Below are positions 45,914 to 55,804 of a stretch of 64,000 nucleotides of DNA, one piece after another (positions within the stretch are counted from its first letter, which is position 1; the number at the start of each line of letters is the position of its first letter). This stretch comes from Bacillus thuringiensis (GTDB lineage Bacteria; Bacillota; Bacilli; Bacillales; Bacillaceae_G), in contig NZ_JACYOF010000005.1 of assembly GCF_014932895.1 (NCBI RefSeq), forward strand, positions 124,001 to 188,000, given 5' to 3'. The notes beneath the pieces were generated by a model. The model had not been told where the DNA came from and did no database searches. It saw only the letters and a program-made list of their open reading frames with translations. The translations under genes were made by a program, and so were the position numbers.

Positions 45914-47095
45914 TTACAAAATGGATAGAACATATCCGCCGAAGGCTCCGAGTATAACGATAACCCAAGGTGGTGTTTTCCAAAAAGCGAGTAAACAAAA
46001 AAGAAGAGAAGCAAGGACGAAATCTGAAGCATTCATAATTGTACTCGTCCAAATTGGATTATAAAAGGCTGCTAGTAAAATACCGACAACGGCTGCGTTT
46101 ATCCCAAGTAGTGCCCCTTGTATATAAGATGCTCTTCTTATACTGTCCCAAAATGGTAAAACCCCAATAACGAGAAGAAAGGCAGGAAGGAAGATAGCGA
46201 TTGTTGCGATCACTGCTCCAAGAGTTCCGTTTAACACTGCACCTATATAAGAGGCGAATGTAAAGAGGGGACCTGGTACTGCTTGCGTTAATCCATATCC
46301 AGCTAGAAATTGTTCTTTTGTCATCATTCCATTTTGTACGAACTCGCCCTCAAGAAGAGGGAGTACGACGTGTCCACCGCCAAATACGAGAGAACCAGAG
46401 CGGTAAAGACTATCAAATAATGCGATATAAGGAGAGAGAGATCGCATTATTGGTAGCAATAGTAATAGTCCGAAAAACAAGATGAGGCAAGAACTAGCCA
46501 TCGTTTTAGAAATAGAAATTTGTATCTTATATGATTGAGCGTTCTGAGGGACTTTATATAAAATCCAGCCGACAAGCCCTGAAAGTACAATGAGAATGAT
46601 TTGTGTCCAGCTACTTGGCCATAACAAGACAATCGCAGCAGTTACAATAGCGATTGTTGCACGGTTTCGATCTGGTGTTAACTTTTGCGCCATTCCCCAA
46701 ATAGCATGGGCGACGATTGCGACTGCTACGAGTTTTAGTCCGTGAATCCAGCCTGAACTTCCAAGTTCGAATTGATTAAGAAATGAAGCGAAAAAGACTA
46801 AAACGAGAACAGACGGGAGGGTGAATCCAATCCAGGAGATGATTGCCCCTAATAGTCCACCGCGTAATAATCCAACCCCCATACCAACTTGACTGCTAGC
46901 AGGACCCGGAAGGAATTGGCATAGTGCTACTAAGTCACCGTAACTTTTTTCATCCATCCATTTTCTTTTCTGTACGTATTCGTGGTGGAAATAGCCGAGA
47001 TGGGCGACAGGACCACCAAATGAAGTAAGTCCTAATTTAAATGAGACGAGAAAAATTTCTAATAATGTGTGAAAAGTATATTTGTTATTTTTCAA
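45914..47095 (-). CDS. chrA: chromate transporter, CHR family (ChrA-like)
   Basis: 393 residues with two homologous halves of about six helices each. Each half shows the CHR motif set: FKLGLTSFGGPVAH and LCQFLPGPASSQVG in the first, SGSLVFGGGHVVLP and YGLTQAVPGPLFTF in the second. Exports chromate, probably as a sulfate analogue, although many chromosomal members have no tested substrate. Start ATG 47095 with GGGGGTTCC-type site upstream on the minus strand. Single gene. Confidence 0.9.
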   Translation of the reverse strand: MKNNKYTFHTLLEIFLVSFKLGLTSFGGPVAHLGYFHHEYVQKRKWMDEKSYGDLVALCQFLPGPASSQVGMGVGLLRGGLLGAIISWIGFTLPSVLVLVFFASFLNQFELGSSGWIHGLKLVAVAIVAHAIWGMAQKLTPDRNRATIAIVTAAIVLLWPSSWTQIILIVLSGLVGWILYKVPQNAQSYKIQISISKTMASSCLILFFGLLLLLPIMRSLSPYIALFDSLYRSGSLVFGGGHVVLPLLEGEFVQNGMMTKEQFLAGYGLTQAVPGPLFTFASYIGAVLNGTLGAVIATIAIFLPAFLLVIGVLPFWDSIRRASYIQGALLGINAAVVGILLAAFYNPIWTSTIMNASDFVLASLLFCLLAFWKTPPWVIVILGAFGGYVLSIL

Positions 47096-47284
47096 AGGAA
47101 CCCCCTATAATGTTTTTTCTATGTGCATTATACAAGAGACTGTAAATTAAAAGGAACGATTTTGATGTAAAGATTTTGTGAATCTTTTCTTCGGAATTAA
47201 AAGTTGAAAAAGTCATAAATGATTATGTGTAAACCATAAAGTAGTAGAAGAAGTGCTGGGAAATTTATATAAGGAGAATGCCTT

Positions 47285-47698
47285 ATGACAACACATTTTT
47301 TTGCTAGGTTAACGGGGAAGAGGGAAGTGCCTCCTGTAAATACAGAAGCTTTTGGGGTAGCAGAGTTTATTTTTAGTGATGATTTAACGAAATTGCATTA
47401 CAGAGTAATACTAAAAAATATAGAAAAGGTCACGTCATGTCAAATTCATTTAGGGGAGTCCACTCACGTTGGTCCTGTTGTTCTCTATTTATACGGTCCG
47501 TTAGAACAAGGAATTAGTTTGAATGAGGGAAGCGTTACTGGTGTAGTGAATGTGGAGGATTTCGAAGGGCCGTTACAAGGAAAATCATTTGTTCACCTTC
47601 TCCAAGAAATTATTCAAGCAAATGTATATGTAAATGTTTATACGAAATCACATAAAAAAGGAGAAATAAGAGGGCGAATTAGAAAAGTAAAGCAGTAG
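47285..47698 (+). CDS. CHRD-domain protein
   Basis: 137 residues, one CHRD domain: FFARLTGKREVPPVNTEAFG, then HYRVILKNIEKVT, CQIHLGES in the middle and GEIRGRIR at the end, the usual order (L-G-EVPPV, IH-G, GEIRG). CHRD domains (first seen in chordin) are often exported, but no signal peptide is visible here. Function unknown. AAGGAGAATG precedes the ATG and a terminator follows. Confidence 0.9.
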   Translation: MTTHFFARLTGKREVPPVNTEAFGVAEFIFSDDLTKLHYRVILKNIEKVTSCQIHLGESTHVGPVVLYLYGPLEQGISLNEGSVTGVVNVEDFEGPLQGKSFVHLLQEIIQANVYVNVYTKSHKKGEIRGRIRKVKQ

Positions 47699-47700
47699 AG

Positions 47701-47737
47701 GAAAAGGCTGTCCATATGTTGGAACAGCCTTTTCTCC
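47701..47737 (+). terminator. terminator of the CHRD gene
   Basis: GAAAAGGCTGT pairs with ACAGCCTTTTC and is followed by TCCTTAT. Confidence 0.8.
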
Positions 47738-47826
47738 TTATATAAGGTGCTATTTTTTATCGATTATTGTCAGTAAATCGATAATATAATTGCACGTATT
47801 ACGCACGAGATACAATATCGCCTAGC

Positions 47827-50502
47827 TTAATTTTTAACAGGCTGATTTTTAATAAAGAAGTCCATGACATAAAATACTTCATCATCGGGTATTTGTATTT
47901 CAAATGTATTTTCAATCGGTTGCAATGCTTTTTTAACTTTCATATACATCCAGTACTCATCTTGTCTTCTTTTTTCTTTATCAGGATGAGGGAGAAGGCT
48001 TTCCCCTTTTTGAAGACGGTCAACCATACAGCTCATATGCAAAATAACACCCATTAAGCTATCAGGGGTTAGCTGTAAAGAAATTAATTCTTGAATTGTA
48101 TTTAATGCGTAACGAATTGTTTTGATGAGTAATGCTCCATCATTACGCTGCATTTGTTGTTCGAGAATATCAGCCATCTTCGCATATGTTTCTTCATACG
48201 TAAGTAATTCTTGAATTGGCTGAATTGCTGTGTAGTTCACAATATCTTGGAAATGATATGTTAAGCATGGTACTTGCACATCAAAATTCGTGACGATACA
48301 AATGATATTACGCTCTTTTTTTATATTCTCAATCATTTTCGTTAAATCTTTTTCATGGACGATACTGATCGGAATAATCTCAATTAAGTCTTTGTCAAAA
48401 CGTAAATAATTCTCTAACATTTTTTGAATAGCTAAAGCACTTCCTTCGCCAGTTAAACAAGCTGTTAAAATAACAGATTTCATTGGAGAGAGTGGTTTTT
48501 TCTTTTCTTCTTGTACGTTTAAGTAAAACGGTGTTAAGTTCTTTACTGTTTCATATAGTGTGTCTAATGAATAACCGAGCTGAGCTTTTCGAGCCGCTTC
48601 TAGTACATGTGGTGTGCTCGTCATCGAGAGAACACGTACAGGAACTTTGAACTCTGTCTCTAATATGTCACCGATATAAGCGAGCGATCCCATATCAACA
48701 AGCAAGAGAAGTCCGTGTATATTTTGGAGTGTTTTCATATACACTTTCACACGTTCTAAAAAGTCTTTCGGTGATTCGTGTAGCGGCATATCAATACCGG
48801 TTACTTCATCAATACCGAGAAGTTCATTCGCCACGTTTGCCATTTCTGTTGCGATACCATTACCGTGCGCTAATATTAATACTTTTACTTCTGTTTGTGA
48901 GGCAGGAATTGGGTCGACGACGAAGAACATTGTTAAAAAACCTGCTTCATCCATAGGCATTGTTATTTGTAATTCTTCCTCTAATAGCTGAATACATTGC
49001 ATAGCTACAGAAAAAGCTTCTTTATATTTCGTACGAATTTGATTTAACTGTGGGTGATGAATTTGTTTTCCGCCCTGCAAACGTTGTAGAGTTGTCTGTA
49101 CATGTAGACTTAAAGCGAGAAATACTTTTTCATCAAACGTCTTAGATAAATGTTTTTCAGCGAGTTCCGCAATTTTTTCACATACGGAAACGATATTACG
49201 ATCCACAATTTTAAATACATTTTCATGACTTGTCTTTTTTGACATTTGGTTAAAATATTGTACGAAAAAGCTTTGAATATCATTTTCTATTAGTAGTTCT
49301 AATTCTTCCTCTTCAATACCGCGTGCTTGCAGTTCTTCATATTTATAATCAATATAGTCGTAAATAGAAGAACGTTTTTCCTCTTCTGTTTTATGCTGAC
49401 TCCAACCTTCGTCGCCCGTAAATACAAATGTTTCATTTGGTATTTGGTACAGGTGGCGGCTCTTTCTTTCAATAAATAGTCCTTCTTTCATATACCAAGG
49501 TAAATCCGTACTTGAAACATAGACAGAATCACGTTTTTTTGTCACAAAATCAGAATAAGCTTTCGCACAGGCAATTTGTACATCCGTTTTTAATTGACCG
49601 ATGTTATTGGGACAATTGTAGAAGACGAAAGCACGCATTGCATTCGGGCTAACGTGAATTTCTTTTCGGAGACGAATTGCTTCATTTGTGAAAAATAGTT
49701 GCAGTAAAGCAAAGCGTTCTTTATGTGTACGCTCACGAAGTGGTGGAAGCGTGACAGTCATAGGTATACGTCTTGTAAATGTCTTTAATAAAAATGAATT
49801 TGGTTCTTCTGTTGTTGCAGTAATGATTAATACTTGTGCTTTACGTTCGTTCTCTGTTTCTCCAAGGCGGCGGTATACTCCGCGGTCAATAAAGGTGAAA
49901 AGCATTTCTTGCCCTTCTGGAGGAAGGCGATGTACTTCATCTAAGAAAAGGATTCCTTCATTTGCTTTTTCAATTAATCCTTTTTGATCACTTGCGCCTG
50001 TGTAGGCTCCTTTTTTAATCCCAAATAACTGTCCAAGTAGTAGCTGTGGATTGTTTGCATAATCAGCACAGTTAAATACGATAAATGGTGCGTTTTTTGG
50101 AAGTTGTTCAACTTCAATTGCATATTCGTGCATTAAGGAAGCAAACATAGACTTTCCAACCCCTGTTTCTCCTAGTAGTAAAGTATGCATACCGTTTGGA
50201 GGATAGAGGATAGAAGCTTTCGCTTTTTCAATTGCGATTTTAAGGCTTGTATTTTCAACTGCAAATGTATCTAATGAAGTAACGTCTTTTGAATGCGTTT
50301 CCAACGAAGGGTTCGTTTCTATGTAAAAACGAACAGGTCGCGTATTTGTTTTTAATAAACGTTTATCTTTTACAAGTTTGTTTAAGTCGCTACTTACATT
50401 GGCACGATCTAGTTGTAGAAGGGTTGCGAGTTCTGATGCGGTTACACCTTCTGTATAATTTCCTTCTTGTATTGCGTTAAAAATGAGATCTATTCGTTTC
50501 AT
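47827..50502 (-). CDS. sigma-54 activator with PRD and EIIA-Man domains (LevR-like)
   Basis: 891 residues. Order: winged helix (1-60), AAA+ sigma-54 interaction domain with Walker A GETGVGKS (near 112), GAYTGA (near 168, the sigma-54 contact loop, Tyr for Phe), Walker B ILFLDEVH (near 185); PRD1 (about 420-510), an EIIA-mannose-like domain (about 540-660, VLILAHGNGIATEM), an EIIB-like segment (690-770) and PRD2 (about 780-891). It activates sigma-54 promoters and is itself controlled by PTS phosphorylation. It is the obvious regulator for the -24/-12 promoter of PTS cassette 2, 6.4 kb away. Confidence 0.93.
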   Translation of the reverse strand: MKRIDLIFNAIQEGNYTEGVTASELATLLQLDRANVSSDLNKLVKDKRLLKTNTRPVRFYIETNPSLETHSKDVTSLDTFAVENTSLKIAIEKAKASILYPPNGMHTLLLGETGVGKSMFASLMHEYAIEVEQLPKNAPFIVFNCADYANNPQLLLGQLFGIKKGAYTGASDQKGLIEKANEGILFLDEVHRLPPEGQEMLFTFIDRGVYRRLGETENERKAQVLIITATTEEPNSFLLKTFTRRIPMTVTLPPLRERTHKERFALLQLFFTNEAIRLRKEIHVSPNAMRAFVFYNCPNNIGQLKTDVQIACAKAYSDFVTKKRDSVYVSSTDLPWYMKEGLFIERKSRHLYQIPNETFVFTGDEGWSQHKTEEEKRSSIYDYIDYKYEELQARGIEEEELELLIENDIQSFFVQYFNQMSKKTSHENVFKIVDRNIVSVCEKIAELAEKHLSKTFDEKVFLALSLHVQTTLQRLQGGKQIHHPQLNQIRTKYKEAFSVAMQCIQLLEEELQITMPMDEAGFLTMFFVVDPIPASQTEVKVLILAHGNGIATEMANVANELLGIDEVTGIDMPLHESPKDFLERVKVYMKTLQNIHGLLLLVDMGSLAYIGDILETEFKVPVRVLSMTSTPHVLEAARKAQLGYSLDTLYETVKNLTPFYLNVQEEKKKPLSPMKSVILTACLTGEGSALAIQKMLENYLRFDKDLIEIIPISIVHEKDLTKMIENIKKERNIICIVTNFDVQVPCLTYHFQDIVNYTAIQPIQELLTYEETYAKMADILEQQMQRNDGALLIKTIRYALNTIQELISLQLTPDSLMGVILHMSCMVDRLQKGESLLPHPDKEKRRQDEYWMYMKVKKALQPIENTFEIQIPDDEVFYVMDFFIKNQPVKN

Positions 50503-50567
50503 TTCTATTCACCTCGAAACTTCATCACTATTTAAAATTTTACACAAAAATGGGAAGTGTGGGAAGA

Positions 50568-50608
50568 GAAAAATAAAACAGCTTTAGCACATAGGCACTA
50601 AAGCTGTT
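50568..50608 (-). terminator. terminator of the polysaccharide deacetylase gene
   Basis: AACAGCTTTAG pairs with CTAAAGCTGTT; on the minus strand TTATTTTTC follows. The stem overlaps the stop codon. Confidence 0.88.
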
Positions 50609-51344
50609 ACAATCTTGTGTCTTTCCAAAAATTCACTTCGAGATGGGAAGAGGGATTATAAGGAAGAAGTTTGTATCCTTGTGACTGCAAATAATCAATT
50701 ACTTTTGGAAGTATTTGTACGGTAACACTTGAATCATGCATTAAAATAACCTCGACTTGTTCATTGCTTTGATTACGAACTCTTTCTAGTATGGCAGAAG
50801 GGTTCTCAAAGCTTTTCCAATCATATGTATCAATAGTCCAATCCCACATTTTATATTGGGCCGATACGAGTGCGTCGCGGTAATTCTTTTTTAAGTAAGG
50901 CATACTACCATATGGGACGCGAACGAGATGGGTATTTAATTTCGTAATTTGCCGAACAATGTTTTGCGTTTGTTCCATTTCTGCAATTAAAGTAGAAGGA
51001 TCGCCAGTGTAAAGGCGTTTCACATCATGTGACATACTATGAAGCCCGATATAATGTCCTTCTTTAATTAATCGTTGCATTGTTTTTTGGTAATGCGGCA
51101 CTTTTCCGCCGATAACAAAGAAAGTTGCTTTTCCGTTCTTTTCTTTTAAAATGTTTAAAATTTGCGTAGTATATTTGTTTGGTCCGTCATCAAATGTTAA
51201 GTACGCGATCTTTTGTGTAGGAGAGGTCGTTTCAGCATTTGGATGATGTTCGGCAGGAATAACTGTAGTTGCTTCTGGATTAGATGACGCGTACATAGTA
51301 ATTGTGAAAAATAAAATGATACATTGAAATACTCGCTTGATCAT
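50607..51344 (-). CDS. secreted polysaccharide deacetylase (NodB family)
   Basis: 245 residues from ATG 51344 (MIKRVFQCII) after TGAGGGTG; the frame extends to 51371 without a site. Signal-type hydrophobic N-terminus (about 4-22), then a NodB domain: TFDDGP (catalytic Asp and metal Asp), HSMSHD (two metal His), RVPYGSMP and the C-terminal LMHD. Removes N- or O-acetyl groups from peptidoglycan or chitin-like polymer. The B. cereus group has about ten such enzymes; which one this is cannot be told. Confidence 0.9.
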   Translation of the reverse strand: MIKRVFQCIILFFTITMYASSNPEATTVIPAEHHPNAETTSPTQKIAYLTFDDGPNKYTTQILNILKEKNGKATFFVIGGKVPHYQKTMQRLIKEGHYIGLHSMSHDVKRLYTGDPSTLIAEMEQTQNIVRQITKLNTHLVRVPYGSMPYLKKNYRDALVSAQYKMWDWTIDTYDWKSFENPSAILERVRNQSNEQVEVILMHDSSVTVQILPKVIDYLQSQGYKLLPYNPSSHLEVNFWKDTRL

Positions 51345-51475
51345 AACATTCACCCTCAGTTTGACAATCAAGATGTAAAAAAGAAAAATTGATGCTTTTC
51401 TTATTATGTATATCTTTCTCCAATAGAGGAACTCTCAAACAATCTATATTTTGGAAATATAAAATAAGGAGTAAA

Positions 51476-51518
51476 AAATAAAAAATAGCATCCTCTTTGA
51501 AAAAAGAGGATGCTATTT
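51476..51518 (-). terminator. terminator of tagO
   Basis: AAATAGCATCCTCTTT pairs with AAAGAGGATGCTATTT; minus strand continues TTTATTTTTTAC. Confidence 0.9.
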
Positions 51519-51551
51519 GAATATTTCATAATTGTAAAGGCTATACTACAA

Positions 51552-52628
51552 TTAGTCTTCTCGTCTTTTCACTTTTTTATAGAAGGAAATAATTGGTTTA
51601 TAACGTTCGTGTACAAGTCCAATTATTTCAGCAATGATTTCTGTAAAGATGATTAAAGCGAAAAGAAGAATAACTGATAACCAGAGTGTTCTACTATTAC
51701 TGAAGATAATAGCATTTACACTAAAGAAAATACCAAATGCGTATATAATTAGTACCGTTGTACGATGAGAGAATCCCATTGCAAGCAAACGATGATGTAA
51801 ATGCGATTTATCTGGTGCTGAAATAGGCTTTTTATTTACGATACGGCGGATAATTGCAAATAACGTATCAAATACAGGTACACCTAAAATGATAATTGGA
51901 ACGATAAAGCTGAATAGTGTTACGCTTTTGTATAATCCAAGTAACGATATAACAGAAATACAGTATCCTAAAAATAGTGCTCCCGTATCTCCCATGAAAA
52001 TTTTTGCTGGATGGAAGTTGTAAAATAAAAATCCGATTGTACTTGCCAATGTAATTAATGCGAGTGGTAAGATAATAACTGCTCCAGTGCCCCATGGGCT
52101 AGTGAAGGCCATATATGCCAGTGTTGCAAGTACGATAGATGAAATTCCAGCAGATAATCCATCTAAACCATCTATCAAGTTGATGGCATTTGTGATACCT
52201 ACAATCCAAAATACTGTAATTGGATAAGCAAGCCATCCAAGTTCAGTATCCCCGATAATTGGAATATATAATACTTGCACTAATAATCCGCTTTTAACAA
52301 TCAAAATGGCAACTAATAGTTGTCCACCGAATTTTACTTTTGCAGATAACTCGTACATATCATCTAAAATCCCGATGATTACAATGATAATCGCACCTAA
52401 TGTTATTGTTAACATTCTTTGTTCATATAACCCGCCAACAACAAAGCCTACAGCTACACCGATAAATATTGCTAACCCGCCAAGACGAGGCATAATCTTT
52501 TGATGTACTTTACGTGCGTTTGGCTTATCTGTTGCTCCTATTTTAAAAGCTAATTTGATAACTAAAGGAGTAACGACGAGTACGGTGATGAAAGATGCCA
52601 AAATGGCATAAATCACTTGTGAGTCCAT
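51552..52628 (-). CDS. tagO: undecaprenyl-phosphate GlcNAc-1-phosphate transferase
   Basis: 358 residues, about eleven membrane helices. Family (MraY/WecA) motifs: DKPNARKVH, GGLAIF, ILDDMYEL (near 90), INLIDGLDGLS (near 150), FMGDTGALFLG (near 217) and the HIHH-like SHLHHRLL (near 280). Attaches GlcNAc-1-P to undecaprenyl phosphate, the first step of secondary cell-wall polysaccharide or teichoic acid assembly. Start ATG 52628 with AAGGTGGGG upstream. Close to mnaA and the LCP gene, which act in the same pathway. Confidence 0.94.
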   Translation of the reverse strand: MDSQVIYAILASFITVLVVTPLVIKLAFKIGATDKPNARKVHQKIMPRLGGLAIFIGVAVGFVVGGLYEQRMLTITLGAIIIVIIGILDDMYELSAKVKFGGQLLVAILIVKSGLLVQVLYIPIIGDTELGWLAYPITVFWIVGITNAINLIDGLDGLSAGISSIVLATLAYMAFTSPWGTGAVIILPLALITLASTIGFLFYNFHPAKIFMGDTGALFLGYCISVISLLGLYKSVTLFSFIVPIIILGVPVFDTLFAIIRRIVNKKPISAPDKSHLHHRLLAMGFSHRTTVLIIYAFGIFFSVNAIIFSNSRTLWLSVILLFALIIFTEIIAEIIGLVHERYKPIISFYKKVKRRED

Positions 52629-53033
52629 TAATACCCCACCTTTTTATAGTCTAACATAATTTTTTGTTTATTTATCTGAAAATTATGATGTTTGTTTACA
52701 GGCTCATAACATATGGTATCACAAAAAGATTAGAATTCAATCTTTTTTTCTTTTCACGGTAAATGGAAGTGTATAGAATATATGACAATTGTATACGGAA
52801 TGTTTGGCCATTTGAGAAGGTTGATTGTGTTGTTATTTATAATAAGACATTTTTGTTTTCTCCTGTAGTAAGTTAAGTACTTTTATTTCAGTATTATAAG
52901 TGTTGCACGTAGAAATGAGTATGTTCCGTGTTAAAATATGGGAATTTATATTGTTTCATTTAACTTTACAAAAACTTAAAAAAGAATGGAAAAGGTAATT
53001 CATATAATAAACAAGGAAAAGGGGTTTCTCGTT
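52629..53033. other. intergenic region upstream of tagO
   Basis: About 400 bp of AT-rich DNA between divergent genes, then a bcr1 copy. No gene or clear operator seen. Confidence 0.6.
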
Positions 53034-53177
53034 TTTATCCCGCTATTTGCGGGCAGTAAGACTCCCACCTCAAAATTCGGTGAATGTAAGGAAGTTAGGT
53101 GGGAGATAACTGCTCGTAAAATCCCGATTGGTGTGGGCTAATAATGGACCCTACTACTGATTAAAGTTTCACTTTAT
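53034..53177 (+). repeat. bcr1 repeat, full-length copy (G)
   Basis: 144 bp between TTTAT at 53034-53038 and TTTAT at 53173-53177, with all hairpins: CCCGC/GCGGG, CTCCCACCT/AGGTGGGAG, the CCCGATTGGTGTGGGC hairpin, and AAAGTTTCACTTTAT. It lies 70 bp before the UDP-glucose dehydrogenase gene, in its probable promoter/leader region. Confidence 0.95.
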
Positions 53178-53251
53178 TATGAGAGGGGGAAGCACAGGGA
53201 AATCCTATGTATTCGTATATTTTCTATTGTATATTCCTGTGCGAAAGGGAA

Positions 53252-54577
53252 ATGAAAATTACGATAATCGGTACTGGATATGTTGGATTAATTACTGGAG
53301 TAGGTTTGGCGAGATTGGGACATTCAGTCACATGTTTTGATATAAATCATGAAAAAATTGAACGGATCAAACAAGGGGATTTGCCCATTTATGAATGTGG
53401 CTTACATGAATTCATACATGATGCATATGAGCATACACATTTAACTTTTACAACAAGTAAATCAAAGGCATTTAACAATGCCGAGTTTATATTTATTGCG
53501 GTTGGAACACCATCATTAGCAGATGGGACAGCTGATTTAACATATGTTCAGCGCGCTTGTGATGACATTGGGACATACGTGAATAATGATATTATTGTTG
53601 TTACGAAAAGTACGGTTCCTGTAGGTACAAATGATGCTATGAAGGGATGGATTGAGGAGAAGTTACAAGGAAGGCATATATTACATATCGTATCGAATCC
53701 AGAGTTTTTACGAGAAGGTTCTGGTATTTATGATTTCTTCCATGGTGATCGTATTGTAATTGGAGCAGATGATGAGAAGGTTGCACGAAAAGTAGGGAGC
53801 TTGTACAGTGCATTATGCTTACAAACGTATATTACAGATATTAAAAGTGCAGAGATGATTAAATATGCGTCTAATGCATTCTTAGCTACAAAAATTAGCT
53901 TTATTAATGAGATTTCAAATATATGTGAAAAGGTAGGCGCAAATGTATTAGATGTGGCAAAAGGAATGGGGATGGATAAGAGAATCGGTGCGCATTTTTT
54001 AGATGCAGGCATTGGATACGGGGGATCATGCTTTCCGAAAGATACGAAAGCACTCGTACAAATTGCAGGAAATGTTTCTCACGATTTTCGTTTGCTAAAA
54101 GCGGTCATTGAAGTGAATAATAAGCAACAGTTGTTATTGATTGAAAAAGCGAAAAAAGTAATAAATATGAATAAGAAGCGGGTTGCAGTTCTTGGAGTAG
54201 CATTCAAACCAAACACGGACGATATTAGAGAGGCGCCGTCTCTTATTATAATACGGGAATTAATGAATATGGGGGCAGATGTAGTTGTATACGATCCAAA
54301 AGCCATTCAGCATGTACAAAAAATATTTGGGAAGGCAATACAATATGCTGAATGTATAGATGAATCGATTAGGGGGGCGAGTGCAGTTTTTATCGCAACG
54401 GAATGGGAGTCTATTCGAACGTATCCATTAGAAAAGTATGTACAACTTATGGGGGAACCTATTCTATTTGATGGGAGAAATTGTTATACTAATGAGGATG
54501 CTAAGAAGCAAGGGATAGATTACTACTCAGTAGGACGAAAGAATGTTTGTAATAAACATATTTCTATTATTCTTTAA
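53252..54577 (+). CDS. UDP-glucose 6-dehydrogenase
   Basis: 441 residues from ATG 53252 (MKITIIGTGYVG), 3-4 bp after AAAGGGAA; an ATG at 53207 in the same frame cannot be excluded. Rossmann motif GTGYVGLITG (residues 7-16), the STVPVGT segment near 120, NPEFLREGS near 149, catalytic Cys in GYGGSCFPKDT (near 260). Oxidises UDP-glucose to UDP-glucuronate with 2 NAD+. Next to mnaA, so it probably serves surface polysaccharide. Some codons look less adapted (ATA, AGG, GGG) than in neighbouring mnaA. Confidence 0.9.
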   Translation: MKITIIGTGYVGLITGVGLARLGHSVTCFDINHEKIERIKQGDLPIYECGLHEFIHDAYEHTHLTFTTSKSKAFNNAEFIFIAVGTPSLADGTADLTYVQRACDDIGTYVNNDIIVVTKSTVPVGTNDAMKGWIEEKLQGRHILHIVSNPEFLREGSGIYDFFHGDRIVIGADDEKVARKVGSLYSALCLQTYITDIKSAEMIKYASNAFLATKISFINEISNICEKVGANVLDVAKGMGMDKRIGAHFLDAGIGYGGSCFPKDTKALVQIAGNVSHDFRLLKAVIEVNNKQQLLLIEKAKKVINMNKKRVAVLGVAFKPNTDDIREAPSLIIIRELMNMGADVVVYDPKAIQHVQKIFGKAIQYAECIDESIRGASAVFIATEWESIRTYPLEKYVQLMGEPILFDGRNCYTNEDAKKQGIDYYSVGRKNVCNKHISIIL

Positions 54578-54648
54578 AAAAAGCATGTTCCTTGTTTATT
54601 CTTATATATCATGAAAATTGTAACTAGTGAAAGAAAAGGGGCAATAAA

Positions 54649-55764
54649 ATGACTGAACGTTTAAAAGTAATGACAATTTTCGGGACACGTCCAGAAGCAA
54701 TTAAAATGGCACCTCTTGTATTAGAGTTGCAAAAGCACCCTGAAAAAATAGAGTCGATTGTGACTGTAACAGCGCAACATCGTCAAATGTTAGATCAAGT
54801 ATTAAGTATTTTTGGAATTACACCAGATTTCGATTTAAATATTATGAAAGACCGTCAAACTTTAATTGATATTACAACGCGTGGTCTAGAAGGCTTGGAC
54901 AAAGTAATGAAAGAAGCGAAGCCTGACATTGTACTTGTACATGGTGATACAACAACAACATTTATTGCTAGCTTAGCTGCTTTTTATAATCAAATTCCAG
55001 TAGGTCATGTTGAAGCTGGACTTCGTACATGGGATAAGTATTCTCCATATCCAGAAGAGATGAATCGTCAATTAACAGGTGTAATGGCAGATCTTCATTT
55101 CTCACCTACAGCAAAATCAGCAACGAACTTACAGAAAGAAAATAAAGATGAGTCACGCATTTTCATCACAGGAAATACAGCGATTGACGCACTGAAAACG
55201 ACTGTAAAAGAAACATATAGCCATCCTGTACTAGAGAAACTTGGAAATGATCGTCTTGTACTAATGACAGCGCATCGCCGTGAAAACTTAGGTGAGCCAA
55301 TGCGTAATATGTTCCGTGCAATTAAGCGCCTTGTTGATAAACATGAAGATGTTCAAGTTGTGTACCCTGTTCATATGAATCCTGTTGTTCGTGAAACAGC
55401 AAATGATATTTTAGGCGAACATAATCGTATTCATTTAATTGAGCCGCTAGATGTAATTGATTTCCATAATGTTGCAGCTCGTTCATACTTAATGTTAACT
55501 GATTCTGGCGGTGTACAAGAAGAAGCACCATCACTTGGTGTACCAGTTCTTGTTCTTCGTGATACAACGGAGCGTCCAGAAGGTATTGAAGCAGGTACAT
55601 TGAAATTAGCAGGAACAGACGAAGAGACAATCTTTGGTCTTGCTGATGAGTTGTTATCAAATAAAGAAGCTCATGATAAGATGGCGAAAGCATCTAACCC
55701 TTACGGTGATGGCCATGCATCAGAGCGAATTGTAGAAGCAATTTTACAACACTTTAATAAGTAA
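54649..55764 (+). CDS. mnaA: UDP-GlcNAc 2-epimerase (non-hydrolysing)
   Basis: 371 residues, two Rossmann-like domains of the GT-B fold. FGTRPEAIKMAPL (residues 10-22), VHGDTTTTF (near 95), GHVEAGLRT (near 116), and LMLTDSGGVQEEAP (near 282) are the signature. Makes UDP-ManNAc for wall polysaccharide; in the B. cereus group it is essential for the secondary wall polymer that anchors S-layer/SLH proteins. Strong codon adaptation compared with the gene before it. AAAAGGGGC precedes the ATG. Confidence 0.96.
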   Translation: MTERLKVMTIFGTRPEAIKMAPLVLELQKHPEKIESIVTVTAQHRQMLDQVLSIFGITPDFDLNIMKDRQTLIDITTRGLEGLDKVMKEAKPDIVLVHGDTTTTFIASLAAFYNQIPVGHVEAGLRTWDKYSPYPEEMNRQLTGVMADLHFSPTAKSATNLQKENKDESRIFITGNTAIDALKTTVKETYSHPVLEKLGNDRLVLMTAHRRENLGEPMRNMFRAIKRLVDKHEDVQVVYPVHMNPVVRETANDILGEHNRIHLIEPLDVIDFHNVAARSYLMLTDSGGVQEEAPSLGVPVLVLRDTTERPEGIEAGTLKLAGTDEETIFGLADELLSNKEAHDKMAKASNPYGDGHASERIVEAILQHFNK

Positions 55765-55765
55765 A

Positions 55766-55804
55766 TAAAAAAGAGCCAAATCGCATATGATTTGGCTCTT
55801 TTTG
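55766..55804. terminator. bidirectional terminator
   Basis: AAAAAGAGCCAAATC pairs with GATTTGGCTCTTTTTG, shared by the convergent mnaA and LCP genes. Confidence 0.9.
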
